The notes under the pieces were generated by a model. That model had not been told where the DNA came from and did no database searches. It saw nothing but the letters and a program-made list of their open reading frames with translations. Position numbers and translations under genes: made by a program. From assembly GCA_049999765.1 (NCBI GenBank), contig JBNGIQ010008245.1, positions 42,222-91,140 on the forward strand: 48,919 nucleotides of DNA, in the 5' to 3' direction. Every line of letters starts with the position of its first letter. Positions within the stretch are counted from its first letter, which is position 1. Source of the stretch: Phaeoceros laevis. Taxonomy: Eukaryota > Anthocerotophyta > Anthocerotopsida > Notothyladales. Of this stretch, positions 1 to 13,023 are shown one piece after another.

Positions 1-1055
1 ATGTACTCACAACTAGATGAACATTTTCTAACAACATGTCATTCCTTTTAAGGAGAATTCTCTACCGAGCCTTAAGCATTCCAAATGCTCTTTCGATAGC
101 CATTCTTGTTGATGATTGTGAGAAGTTCCAACTACTTTTCTGCCTTCCAAGTCCATCCTTATGACCCAAATATGGTGTTAGCATGTAGTAGCGAGGTTGA
201 TAGGCTGCATCACCAACAAGACAATAATGCCCCAATGCACCATTTCTGCACTGTTCACCTAAAATGTGAATGTTTGAAAACATTGTAGTCATGTAAGCTA
301 CCTGCCCAACCATAATCATAATCCCATATCAAGCAGTTAGAATTGATAGTCATTTGTAAGAGACACGAATGAAATTCATTTCGATTGTAATAGTCAGCTG
401 CATTCAAATGTGAAGCTATGATTGGAATGTGGGAACCGTCAACTGCTCCCACCACATAAGGAATACCTTGAAGGGCCTCAAAAGCTTCAGAATGTTGTTG
501 CATTAACACATTTGATGGCCACTTTATGTACTTATCATGCAATGATATTCTGATTGCTCTACAGAAGTCAAGAACAATGCCTTGTGTAGTGGACACTCCA
601 CATCCAAATAGATCATCAATAGTGGACAATTTATCTCCAAATGCCAACCTTAGCAAGCCAATGCATACTCTATCTTGTAGTTTAATTGCTTTACGTTTGT
701 TAGTATCTTGTTTTTGCATAAGAGGAGCAACTTGAGTGCAAATGAATTCAAAAGTTTCTTTAGAAACCCGCAGTCTTTGCTTAAATACTTTAGCTGAGTA
801 TGAGCTTAGTAGTGTTTGAGTTGCAAACCCTTGAATCCGCTTGAATGACCAAGCAGACCTTGGAATGTGCATGCCACTTGTTCTCCTATCAACTGTAAGT
901 AGATAGTGAGCGAAAACACAATGCTGCAAGTAAGTTTGAATGCATTGTGCATAACTAGCACATAATGTCTCCAAAGCAAAAAATATTGTTAATAAATCTA
1001 TGAAAGTGCACACACAAATATGAAAATGTTCATCCATCCTAAAATACACTCGCAC
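1..1055 (-). pseudogene. PIF/Harbinger (HARBI1-like) transposase, degraded, cut by window edge
   Basis: This is a DDE-type transposase of the PIF/Harbinger superfamily, which excises and inserts DNA at TTA-like targets. The minus strand from 1055 encodes a helical N-terminal part, then the first catalytic block (GAVDGSHIP), then the second Asp block (SLHDYNVF). Reading then shifts frame near 255-290 and resumes with LVGDAAY and LLTPY-type motifs and the final Glu block (ERAFGMLKAR). The next codon, at 62-64, is TAG where relatives have Trp (LKxRW). The same frame stays open to base 1 (RILLKRNDM and onward). One frameshift plus one nonsense change therefore mark a dead copy, although the frameshift could be a sequencing error. 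No terminal inverted repeat or target duplication could be assigned, because the 3' end lies outside the window. Confidence 0.85.
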
Positions 1056-1076
1056 ACTATGAGGTGAGAATAAGAG

Positions 1077-1902
1077 GTGGACACCAACAAGACTGAACTA
1101 GTAGCACTAGATATTCAATTCAAATATAATCTTTTGTATTTATTCATATATATTACTTGGCAAAGGCCCCGCCAGAAAAGGACCAGCTTCGTGTGTGAAG
1201 CCACACGCAAAAAAGGCCGGCCTTTCATGCTTATTAGGTGGCGGTCCTTCCTGTGGGCTCTAATTTGTGCCGACCTTAATAGGGCCGAGGTATGTGAACC
1301 GGGCCTAAGGCGACTTTTCGCACTACAATAGAAATATTCGACACAAACGTTACTACCAATCAGCGTGCGCCAAGTTTGGAAAATGCGTTAAAATGGGTTT
1401 TCACACTACCAATTTGCGATTGCGCCTATGTGGCGTAGATTGCCTATGTGGCCTTCCACGTCCGCGAAAAAGCTCTCACAAATTAGACCCCTCCTTTGGA
1501 GGTGGGCACAAATATGTGAGCCTGTCAGGTCGCGTTTTGCACAAAGCTCCTCCATAGGCTGGTGCGATCTGGCCGGTCACTTCCCGTCAAGCTATGACCA
1601 GACGTAACTCCAAACTTCTTGGCGTAACTCCAAACTTTGCCTTCACCACAATTTGCTCACAGTCCAATGCTTTAAACCTTCTCCCAAGCACTATTGTAGG
1701 CAACGTGCCAGGCTCAGGCCCCCCGCCCTACCTGCGTGCCCGCAGCCCCATCCATGGCCTCGCTGCCAACCTGCAGGGTTCTGGACAGGCAGGGAGGGAA
1801 TATCCAATCATCACGCTATGTACCGTGAAGGCTATAAGCATATAACCATTATCGCTGCTATGCACGATAAATACATCGTTTTTGTCACTGAATCCACCAT
1901 AT
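1077..1902. other. intergenic DNA, no gene seen
   Basis: I see no convincing coding exon here. The stretch is mildly GC-rich, with short direct repeats such as a doubled CGTAACTCCAAACTT near 1603-1637. It probably contains one end of the Harbinger element, but I could not pick out a matching terminal repeat. The short open frames in 1594-1946 have no family signature. Confidence 0.5.
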
Positions 1903-4900
1903 TTACTCAAAAGCAGACCCTTCTAACGACTCGCCTCTACTTTTGACCTCTGATCCAGCGCGCTCGGCAACGTCCTGGGGATTCACAGTAGCTGCACTAT
2001 TCTGAGGCTCAACGTCTTCTTGAGCTTGTCTTACAGAATCGAATCTGTTAGCCGGCTCCTCCTTGATGTCTGGCGTTCCATACCCTGCTGATGCTTGTGC
2101 AGCTCCTCCTGTTCCCTGTACGCCTTGGGAAGTAACCGCACCCGGTAGAGAACGTGCAGGAATAGGAGGGGGGAGCCACTTTGAACTACTGAACTTAGAC
2201 GTTCCATGGCCACTCACTGTCCCAGCGCTAATGGAACCAAAAAGTAAGTCCACCTGTCCTTGATGATCTTCCGCAGACTCCAATTCAGCTATTTGAACAG
2301 CACTGCCAACTTTTTGTTGTCGCCACCAGGACTCTAGAGAAGATGCTTCCGACCGGACAGGAGAAGAATGGACAGCAGCAGAACCATTCTCCACGCTAGG
2401 CTTCTCACCAGTAAACCTTCTGGATTGCTCGATGCTACCATCTGCAGGTCGCAGACCAGCTGAAGTACCTACTTCCCAAGGCTGCAAAAGCAACAGAAAT
2501 TTCAAACGAACCGTCATATCTCAGCCAAACAAGGCTCTTCGACATACCAGACCTGGCGATTAAATAACAACTGAAAGCAACAATCATGCAGCCCCAGAAA
2601 CACAGTGTAAGAAAGCAAACGACTTGTCCAGTGTGCTGGTTCCATTCTTGTTTCGTGAGACGGCATTACAGGACGACCTTTTGCTTGGGCTGCAACTGAG
2701 GGAAAGATGGCAGTTGTTCTGGGTTTGGAGGTTTGTCATTCACAGCCTGCAGTCACCCACCAGATGATCTCAGCACTTGGTGCTGTTGTGGAGGACACAT
2801 ACACCAGAACAGAGCTGGCTAGCAAGAAACAGGTTTTTGGGCAGGTACAGAAGGGGCTTCATACCCGGATTCCTGGAGGTGTCTCACCTCGCTCCACCAT
2901 GGCAATAATCTGGACACAGTAAAAACAAGAAAGATATCTTTTATGGGCAGGAAAGTTAACACTGCTGTACTTCAACGGACAAACTCAGAGTACGTAGTCT
3001 TTTTGTCTCTCAGAACACAATCTTTGACCCTCTCTACCAACTCAATGACTTCTCTAAGTCATGGTGGGTGTGAAGGGAGAAAACCGCACACAAATCACAA
3101 ACGGCTTCCTAAATTTTGGCATCAGAAACAGGCAACCTCAGAATCCGTGACTGAGCATGTTGCCGACGACCCTTATGCAACTTGGAGATATTCATGAGTC
3201 ATCGGTACACACCTCTTGATAATTGTGAGAGTGTGGAGCATGCACAGGGTTAGTCCGCCCAGGAGCTTGTTGTGCTGCAGCCATACGATGTTGAAGGTAC
3301 TCCATTAGGCATGCCTGTGGACCCTTGTGTGCACTTAAGAGCGTCTAGGTGGTGAAGTTGAACAAACTGATACATACCTATTAGTGTGTTACTGGGAACA
3401 ACTTTCTGAAAATCTGCAACAGGGCCGCTCCTTGCAGACTACAACAAGTGCAACAGCATGTCAGCAGACATGCATTTCAAAGATAAGAAAGCTACCTCTC
3501 CAAAATGTATTGACCAGCATCTAGGTACTCGACCTTCACTATTGAATTCCTTGCTGCATGCTGTGCTTCCCAGCTTGTAGCGGAAGCTGCTCATGACAAA
3601 TGAACAAGAGTGAGGAATTTTCTAAAACCGATGGAACCATGCATAATAGAAGACGGTATATTGGGCATCTCTGAAAGTGAATGCCACAGAGCACATGCTC
3701 CTTGACTAGTCCAACACTAATTCGTTACAGGAGAACATATAAGCACACATTGACGAGTTCCCTTTACCTGGCCTGTTATTCCAATTGAAGTCGCCACCCG
3801 TGACTGACCTGTCACCAAGAAAATCACGAGGTGAACCGCGCCGAGATGTATCTTGATAAGCCTCTTGAATGCTTGATAATGCCGATCTGACCTCCTTCGT
3901 CTGAGCTTCCATGGCTTTGATAAATACATTGTGGGCTTCCCGCTCTGCATCATTTAGCAAACGCGGACATGAGGACTATAAGCTACAAAATAGTGACCAC
4001 TACGGTATACCAAGAATAGTACGTGCTGGGGAAAACCTTCAGCTCGAGAACGAATCATCTCCTGTGTTGCTAGAGCTATCTCAGAAGCAGCTGCGGCCAA
4101 AGATGCTGCAGCAGCAGCAGTGGTTACTGAGTTAGCAGCAGAGACGCCATCTTGATCATCTGTCTGAACTGCTTTGCTCTTTTCGGCTGTCTCGTCGAGT
4201 GCAATATGGCGTATCCAAGTTTTGAACTTGGGAAGTAGCCACCTCTACAGCAAACTGTGCCGTCAGAAGTTCTCAACACAACACCGTATCCAAGCATTTG
4301 GTGCCAGGTGATGTCAGGGCAAACAGAAAAAATAATAATTCAAGGCCCCCAAGAGCGAATACATCTGCAGTACCCTAAGAACCTCACAAAGCTCACTGAT
4401 ACGTAAGATTCGTGAACTTACACTCAAACACTGCAAAGGTAAGCAAACTAAGGACCTAGATTGGATCTCTGTTGAGGGAACTATCTATCACATTCGATAA
4501 TGCACGACTGTCGGAAACGTACCTGTTAACAGAATGAGCAGGGAACCGCAACTATACCTTGACTACGAAACCAGTGCCAGCCCCAGCAGAAGCAAGTAGG
4601 CCAACAGCCAACAGCATTTGTGTCCACCGGTACTGTTTAATGCCATGAGGCGTGGCGGCGAGCTGTCCAACACCCTGGGCAGTGTCCGACTGGACCAGCG
4701 GTGCAGCTTGGGTGTCTACGAATACGAGTCAGTCACAAAATTGAAACAACCAGAGTGTCTGTTTGCTTTGTCACCGTCAGCATTCAGAACGTGAATTCGG
4801 ATTGCCCAATTTGAGCTGCAAACTAACCACGAGGCGCCAAAGAGTTTGCAGTTGTTGACGACGGAGAATCCTGCAAAAATCGAGAGCCAACCTTGGTCGG

Positions 4901-5244
4901 CTAACCTGATCGGGAGTTGCACATGACTGAAAATTCGGACAGAACAAAACCGTGGATGGTAGCCAGCACACCGGGACTCGTCTGAAAGCTTCGTCAATTT
5001 CTTCTTTGGTGAGACCCTTCCTTTCCAAAAACGTCCGCCTGTACTGCACCGGAGAACCTCTGACTTTCGGGTGCGACAGGAAGTTCACCGCATTTTGCAC
5101 CCGATCGTCCCGGATTGGTTGCGCCACAGGCCGCCAATTGTCATCCTTGACGCTGGTGGCTGATGGCCCTCCCACTTGAGAGTCTGTTCCCACAGACGGT
5201 GGCGGCGCATCAGGCACCGGGCTGGCCACTTCCGCCTCAGCCAT
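1903..5244 (-). CDS. PEX14: peroxin-14, peroxisomal membrane docking protein
   Basis: PEX14 is the peroxisomal membrane docking factor for the import receptors PEX5 and PEX7. Ten exons join in consistent phase: 5244-4972, 4870-4828, 4715-4558, 4244-4037, 3944-3809, 3573-3496, 3333-3213, 2909-2865, 2746-2678, 2481-1903, giving 569 residues (Arabidopsis about 507). Exon 1 holds the N-terminal receptor-binding domain (NFLSHPKVRGSPV, then ERKGLTKEEIDEAFRRVP). Exon 3 holds a single hydrophobic segment (LLAVGLLASAGAGTGFVV, about residues 139-157). Exons 4-5 encode an Ala-rich coiled coil (ATQEMIRSRAEEREAH). Exons 8-10 hold plant-specific blocks resembling MVERGETPPGIR, NDKPPNPEQ and PWEVG, plus a low-complexity tail. 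The gene is divergent from an AllA-family gene across a 132-bp promoter. The exon 6/7 borders are the least certain. Confidence 0.93.
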
Positions 5245-5376
5245 CCTACGGAATGCTACCCTTCAGAGCGAGAAGGAGCATGCCTCATCATAAAAGCGGT
5301 GCTTACGCCGCCTGGATTTCCTTTTCGTTGCACCAGCGAAAATAAAATAACATATATTCATCAGCTTCTTTGCAAA
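5245..5376. promoter_or_regulatory. compact bidirectional promoter
   Basis: Only 132 bp separate the PEX14 start codon (5244, minus) from the first Met of the AllA-family gene (5377, plus). Both promoters and both 5' leaders must share or overlap this interval. It is AT-rich next to the plus-strand gene. No textbook TATA box could be assigned with confidence. Confidence 0.6.
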
Positions 5377-5943
5377 ATGGTGTCCCTCCTCCCTGCACAA
5401 GGGGGAATGGCATCTCCTTCGGTGAAGCTGGTGGAGTTGCGCCCCGTTGAGCTCACTCCCGAGAGCTTCGCGCCGTACGGCCAGGTGCTGGGCCCAACGC
5501 CGGACGGGCAACTCTATGGACCCGACGACGCGCAGTTGGAGCTGAGCAAGGGCATTCCTCGCTTCTATATCATGCGCCTCAGCGGCCGCACCTTGGGCTT
5601 CGACCGGATCACGCACCATGCCAGTGTGACGCAGTGCCTGGGAGCCGCTGACAACCGGCTCTGGTACCTGGGCGTGGCACCCCCAGGCCTTGTGGACGAC
5701 GGAGGCTTCCTATCCAAGTGCGGGCACCGCTACTTGCCGCCATCTCCAGAAAGTGTGCAGGTGTTCAAAGTGGAAGGGCCGCGCTTCCTCAAGCTGCACG
5801 CCGGTACTTGGCACGCGGGGCCTCTCTTCACCGACCCCGTCATGGACTTCTACAATCTGGAGCTGAGCAACACAAATGAAGTAGATCACACCACCCATGT
5901 CTTCTCCAGGCACGACGGGGTGTCGTTCCGAATCCTGGACTAG
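5377..5943 (+). CDS. AllA / ureidoglycolate lyase-family protein
   Basis: This is a single-exon protein of 188 residues matching the cupin-like ureidoglycolate lyase (AllA, formerly hydrolase) family. Visible blocks are ELTPESFAPYGQV near the N-terminus, ITHHASVTQCLG and LWYLGVAPPG in the middle, and the metal/substrate-core region LKLHAGTWHAGP followed by FYNLELSNTNEVDHTTH. Bacterial AllA splits ureidoglycolate to glyoxylate and urea. In plants the main ureidoglycolate activity belongs to an unrelated amidohydrolase (UAH), so the reaction here is inferred from family only. I chose Met 5377 because the family-conserved sequence begins soon after it; Met 5407 is an alternative. The C-terminus (RILD) is not a type 1 peroxisomal signal. 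It shares a promoter with PEX14. Confidence 0.8.
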   Translation: MVSLLPAQGGMASPSVKLVELRPVELTPESFAPYGQVLGPTPDGQLYGPDDAQLELSKGIPRFYIMRLSGRTLGFDRITHHASVTQCLGAADNRLWYLGVAPPGLVDDGGFLSKCGHRYLPPSPESVQVFKVEGPRFLKLHAGTWHAGPLFTDPVMDFYNLELSNTNEVDHTTHVFSRHDGVSFRILD

Positions 5944-6052
5944 TAGATCAGCAGTGCATTGCTGACAGAGCCATTTCCTGTCCCTGATACGGCCTGGACT
6001 AGTAGATCAGCAGTGCATCGCTGACAGAGCCATTTCCTGTCCCTGATACGGC
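5935..6052. repeat. 59-bp tandem duplication over the stop codon
   Basis: Bases 5935-5993 are repeated immediately at 5994-6052 with one T/C difference. The unit begins with the last two sense codons and the TAG of the AllA-family gene, so a second copy of the coding terminus sits in the 3' UTR. Confidence 0.95.
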
Positions 6053-6274
6053 TTACTTCTGCTTCCATTCATGAGAGTTGCAAATGTTTCTTGGATTGCA
6101 GAGACGCTTCGTTGTAGGTGCCTGAGCGTTTTTTTTAAGCAAGCATCAGGCACCACCGCAATATTTGTCCAGGTGCATCAAAGTGCACGTTCGTCTCGGA
6201 GGCCAAGTTATTGCTGCTGAGTTTACACATACCTGCACTGTCATCTCATGTCACAGCTAGCAGACACTGCATTT

Positions 6275-8198
6275 CTAGGCTCTGTCTGGTGGTAAGATGG
6301 CCTCGATGACACCTTTCCCATCCTTTGGATCGAAAAAAAAGTAGTTTCTCAGTGGCTCCCCTTTTTGCGAGACAGCTCGAAGTATTTCCTGCAGCCGAAA
6401 AAAAGAGACATAAATCTATCTGCCGCCCAATTGTTCAAACCCAAACCATATGCGAAATGGTACATTGCCTACCTGTCCCAGTACACCACCAATGATAGCG
6501 CAAACAGGTGGCAGCTCCTTACTCCCAGTACTGACTAATCTCTCAAGAAGACCTTCAGGAATAAAAGAGGTAGACACTCCCTACACCAAAATCCGTGACG
6601 CCAGCAAGAGCTTTAGGCCTTCACATTTTTCAGTAAGCACTTGAAGATGAATGGATACCCTTCCACAGAGGCAGCTTCACCTGTGCTTCGCAAAAGGTCT
6701 TGCTGAACGCCAAAAGTGCTGATAGTTCACCTTCGACTCCGAGGCTAGGTTGCTTTGTTTTCGCAGCCTCAAACTCTTCCACCACTGAACAGGATAAAAG
6801 GACCTCCATGATGATACCAGGTGTCTAAACTCGATCAATCCGTGCCAGCCATTTTCACATTCGGTTACCCACAGGAATCCTCACCTCTAATGGCAAAGAA
6901 GAGCTTGGTGGTTCTCTTAGGCAAAGTGTCCCATCTGACGCTCAAAGTTTCCTGCCTCAGATATTACACATAGACAAGTCAAAGCACCATCAGGCAAGTG
7001 TAAACTGAAGTGGACTTTGATGGCTCGCAGAGCTGAAAAATTCATCAACCAGAAGCATGAACCGCACCTGAAGGCTCGGAAAGCCCAATTCCTGAACAGA
7101 GTCTGTATCGTCACCTTTTTTCTGCACGTCGGGAGAGGGGTTTCAGCACCTCGTCGATAGAACATTGCTGTGAACCCCATGGCCTTCACTGACAGTTTAA
7201 ACTCATACCTTTGAAGCATACGGATGTGTTTGGAGATCCACAAAGACAATTCCACAAGAGCCTCGGCACTCAACTGAGTAAAAAGAGATCCTCTGCGACC
7301 TTCGACGGCACAAGGCATTGATGCGGATCTGTGCTACAGCAAGAATAGACGAGTGCCACCGAGTAAAGAGAGAACAGGATAAGATTAACAACCAGAATAA
7401 ACAACATTGCAAGGGCTTCAAAGCAGAAGTATACCCTAGAATCAAGACCAGTTTGACCAAGAACTACAGCGTCGTAGCTATCCCAAAACTGCTCAGGTTT
7501 GTCGGAGATGTCACCTGCACGCACCCTTGTCACCATCTCTGAGGCCCCCATAAGCAAGGGATAAAACTAGAATGCAATGCACGCCAGCTGAATAATTTTG
7601 CACACAAGGAGGACTGCTCAAGGCTAGTAACTGGCCTATCTCTGCTGAAACATTGACCATGGGATTAAAGTCCCGTAACGAGTCCACACAGACGCTTGCG
7701 ATCGTCTTGCCAGGGGAATCCACCTCGTCCCAGGGTATAAGGAAATTGGACTGCGCTGCCTCCAGAGTAACTGGCGCATTGTCGATCAAAGTCAGGGCCC
7801 CCACACCTGCTAAGACGATATTCTTGCACGTCTGCCTCCAAGTAGATCACCACGATAAGATCACAGGAGTGAATACGGCAAAAAGCAATTAGAGCAGGAG
7901 GCTCGTTGGCAACGCAACAATTGCCCAGTTACAGGTTGCAAAGAAAAAGAATCTCCACCTCAGCAACCACGCCCGTGACTCCCACAACCAGCACTCGAGC
8001 CTTGCTCAACCTGCAACGTAGCAATGAACTCCATCACGAGGTTCACAGCCCTGCTTCAGGCAATCAAGTCAGGTAGGCCGCACAGCATATCAAGCGGGCA
8101 GGCAGGCACCGTCTCTGTGCATCCACTCCCCAAACACGAATTTGCCTATCGTAGACGGCGGCCTCTTGCTCTGTCAGGACCTCAGATGAGGCCTCCAT
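6275..8198 (-). CDS. SAE1: SUMO-activating enzyme subunit 1 (AOS1/SAE1)
   Basis: This is the small subunit of the heterodimeric SUMO E1, which with SAE2 adenylates SUMO in the nucleus. Ten exons (8198-8110, 8010-7959, 7831-7632, 7525-7435, 7328-7209, 7121-7068, 6951-6885, 6784-6681, 6580-6473, 6388-6275) give 332 residues, close to the plant family length of about 320. The N-terminus has the hallmark YDRQIRVWGVDAQRRLSKAR. Next come NIVLAGVGALTLID, NFLIPWDE, DSLRDFNPMV, a Cys-containing FYSVECRGSCG block, LPKRTTKLFFAIR, CAIIGGVLGQ, and the C-terminal FFFDPKDGKGVIEA. The catalytic Cys of the E1 resides in SAE2, so its absence here is expected. All intron phases close without a stop. Confidence 0.95.
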
Positions 8199-9058
8199 GC
8201 CTGAGATTTTGGCGAGGGGGCTTGCTGGAAATTCAAACGAAGGTCAGGGTTTTGTGAATGTTCGTGAGACTTCTCTCGTGATTTGAGTCAGTTTGACAGG
8301 GCATAAACCTCTCCCGTTTCACACAGGTTGGGACCGTTCTGAGTTTTTGTCACGACTGGTAACGCTTTAATTTCCCGCGCGCCTGCACGTTGGCAGAGAA
8401 GCGCGGGGATCTTGAGAGCTCGCAAAGGCGATGACAGCGGAGTAGGTGGCGTGCAGGAGCTGCATCACATGTGGATTAAACTGGCGGTGACGGCCTGCAA
8501 CAAAGGACAGCGGATGTGGAGAACTAACAGGTACTGCATTAAAGGACTCTCTTAATTCGCTGTACTGGCCCAGCTGTGGCATCCTGGCACCGTCCTAGTA
8601 GCATGACCACGGTAAAACGATCACGAACGGAGCTGCGCTGTGCCACTTCACATATTCAGCTGTGCCGCATGTTGCTGCGGTCAAGTCAGTACTGCTCTTC
8701 TCTCTCCTTTCTGTCGGCATTGAATGCTTGATTGAAGAACTCAACCGGCTCGGCTACATTTGCAGTTTGACAGCTCCAACAACATTTGTCTGCCAGGATT
8801 GACAGATCTTGGACAGAGTCTGCTGGCCCATTCCGCTCCGCGGAACTGCCTGCTGTCTGCTAACCTTTACGATGCCGCAAGCTTGCGGTTGTGTACTGGT
8901 CCATGAGTGCTCTCCATCTCACAATGCCGGGGTGTCAGTATATGCCAGGACCAAGAGGCTGTCCAATTGAGCAGTAGAATCCATTTATCTTCCGTGGCTG
9001 GCGATACGATACGTGCTCCTGAAGACACCGCGAGTTTTAGAGCTCCAAGTACTTGTCG
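8199..9058. other. divergent intergenic region SAE1 / peroxidase
   Basis: This 860-bp stretch separates the SAE1 start (minus) from the peroxidase start (plus) and should hold both promoters. Only short, unconserved open frames occur. I recognise no RNA gene or repeat. Confidence 0.6.
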
Positions 9059-10324
<1,266 letters not shown>

Positions 10325-10438
10325 GAGATAGAGCTGCATTATTTCGTCATGGTTACCGTAATCAGAATTGAGAGGCTGCACAAATGCATCATGACTACGG
10401 TCACTGTTGCATGTCACGCAAATTTTGTGAACCAGTTA

Positions 10439-10444
10439 AATAAA
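10439..10444 (+). promoter_or_regulatory. polyadenylation signal AATAAA
   Basis: A canonical AATAAA lies about 115 bp after the peroxidase stop and before the convergent SNAPC3 stop at 10490. It is a plausible near-upstream element for the peroxidase transcript. Confidence 0.4.
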
Positions 10445-10489
10445 CACTGCTGTAGGGTACAGTGTTATGGATAAACAAACCGGGCGCTC

Positions 10490-13023
10490 TCATTCATGCG
10501 AATAGTCATACACTTTGAAATCGTCGTGTAGCAACATGTTTTCATCAGAGTAGTGAAGGAGATGGTAACAATTCTCACAAAAGAAGCAAGGACTAGATGG
10601 AGCAAGTGAGTCGCCATATGTTACTTTCTTCGCCCGGTAGATATCGCATATGGTGCACTTCCTGTATCGCAACTTTGGTATAAACTTCAGGACTGGATAA
10701 ATAGTCGAATTTTGCACATCATCTGGATGCACCAAACGCAAATCTCGAAATATTATGGTGTGCTTACAATCCCCCTGCGAGACAATCAACGGCAACCTTT
10801 AGCTAGGTCGCCACGTAACCTCATTAGATTACCATTCTTATCCAAGGCAAATGATGAGAAGAGAACCTGATGGCAATACAGATAAGGCGCTCCAATTCTT
10901 ATTCTTAGATCCAGAAAGCATGTGTCTGCCATGCTTGCTGAGCTCAAAGTGGGAAGTGTGCTTTTACGCCTCCTGTGACGACGACGAACAATGGGGTATC
11001 TCTGATCATTGAAAGTCTTTTCAGACCTCTTCCGGGGCTTAAGACTTGCTTGTTTCTGCTCCTCTATCCACTGAATAAATGGCACGCTGTATTTAATAGC
11101 ACTTGGATCACGCAGGTCATCGTAGAAGACATCCTGTTGCAAATAGAATGAAGATTATGAACCATTTCACGCTGAACTACGGCGGTCAGGTCAATGGTTT
11201 TCAAAAAGACTCAAAATACCTCGATTAGGAAATACCCAGACGGCACATGAAATCCGGCTTTTTCCGCCATGTTGTCAGTGAGACAGTAGATCTTATCACG
11301 TAGTGCAGTGAGGAGTTGACTTCCAAGAACCATGAACTCCTGAGTCTGCACCCAGCCAGCCCGGGTAAGAGCACATTGAAGAAAGAGTCGCAAACAATGA
11401 CCTGTCAACCTTGGCGGACAACACAAACCTTCATGTGACGGCGCATGCCATGATAAATCTCCATATGCAGAACCACCTCCTCAGGTTCAACAGCTACATA
11501 GTGTCCCCCAGCTATCTCTTCATCTTGCGTCTGTGACAACCAACTACAGGTTAACGAGATAGAACCTAAAGCAGTGTCCGAGCTGTACATAAATACAAGC
11601 CAGCAGCAAACTATAGGTAGCTGCGAGGTACAAATGAAAGCATGCCCCCAGTGAAATCAGTCAACTCCTTGATCGTAAAATTTACATACTTTCTGGGCTT
11701 TCGTAAAAAATTTGGATGGGAGCTTCGCACAGATGTTGCTCATGCTGTCACGCTCCCTCTTGACCCTGCAATATCAACAACAGAAAGTTGGACTGGTCCG
11801 TTAATTTACAGATGACCTGAAGTGATCAAACTGGTGACCAACCATTTTCCATGGGCACACGTGCTATGATCATGCTACTTACCGGAAACAATTTAAGCCA
11901 CAATTTTCCTTGGCATTGTCACGTGCAAGTTTTAGGCAAGCGAGCGCCTCCTCCCTTTGGTCGTCACCGTTCTACATAGCAGTAAGGTAATTCTACTGAT
12001 CATGGGAACCAAAGAAAAAAAAAATGGCAAACTGGACCTAGGCACAAAGGAAACATAAATAACTGCAACACAGTTTCTAAAATACCGTTGTCAAGTGTGC
12101 ACCTCGGACAGCTCTGTCATAAGGCCTCCCTCTCCTTTTCGTTTCGTCTTTATCATCCTTTCTCTTCCTCTTCCTGGCTTGACCTTTCTGCTGCTGTTCC
12201 CCTGGCTCTTGTGGTCTTATAGTTGTGTCACTTGCAGCAACTGCCCCAATTTCCAAGACTTCTGTAACAACTGGAGATGACGGTAGATGAATATCAACTC
12301 CTTCACTGTCATCCTTTCCACTATCACTTTCTTCAGAAGCTCCTGCTGACCCATGCTCTCTACCGAACTCAAGCTGTCCATAATGCTCGCAGCCAGCTGC
12401 ATCGACAATATTTTGTCCTGAACTGTTTCGTGAACATTGAAACACAAGGTTCAAAACACTGATACACTTGTCCTAAAACAAACCATAGTAGCCAGAGGCC
12501 ACAACATTGATCAATACAAGCGGACAAATTAGAGCTCGACACCCCTGGATACCAAACGAATCGATAGACGTAGCTCTGATAGTCAGCACCTGTTTGGTTG
12601 GTCAAGAAATTCCACTAGCTGAAAACAGTTGTCTCTCTCCTCAACTTCAGTGCCCTCTCCCAAGGTAACCCTGCCCTGTACCGCATGAGAATCATATAAC
12701 AAATTCACGGCGGCGGCACGAGAACAGCACTTACAAGCCACTGTTGAAATAAAAGTGAGGATCCGGAGTTGAGACTGCACTACCTGAAGGACCTCTGTCA
12801 AGGCTTTGTCCACTAATTCAGCATCCGTCACAATTTTAAGGTCGTCAACTCTGTAGCACGAAGTTACGAAGTTCGATACAATTAGCACGCAGACCTCCTT
12901 GAGACAACGACCAAGAGAGAGTAGGTAGTTGACGAACTACTTGATATCATCGTCTACGGCAGCCAATGCCAAACTCTCCTCCAGCTCAGACTCCACCACC
13001 TGGAACCACGCAGTGTCAACCAT
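10490..13023 (-). CDS. SRD2: snRNA-activating protein complex subunit 3 (SNAPC3 / SRD2-like)
   Basis: This is a subunit of the SNAP complex that binds the upstream element of snRNA promoters (SRD2 in Arabidopsis). The proposed exons are 13023-12941, 12850-12784, about 12373-12086, 11971-11883, 11765-11690, 11530-11429, 11345-11220, 11133-10867 and 10774-10490, about 460 residues. Conserved blocks are [65 protein letters not shown] and [20 protein letters not shown]. The signature C-terminal zinc-finger region has [16 protein letters not shown], then [13 protein letters not shown] and VYDYSHE. A basic nuclear-type stretch ([17 protein letters not shown]) sits in exon 3. The exon 3 start is uncertain. 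An in-frame TGA lies 18 bp upstream of the chosen ATG. Confidence 0.9.

Noticed and set aside
4906-4926. 21-bp micro-exon in PEX14
   Set aside because: It is flanked by AG and GT and in frame, but skipping it gives FRRVPDSPSS, which matches the conserved PEX14 FRRVPD better.
7010-7050. Extra small exon in SAE1 between exons 6 and 7
   Set aside because: Direct joining of exon 6 to 6951 keeps phase and matches the family; the extra piece has no counterpart.
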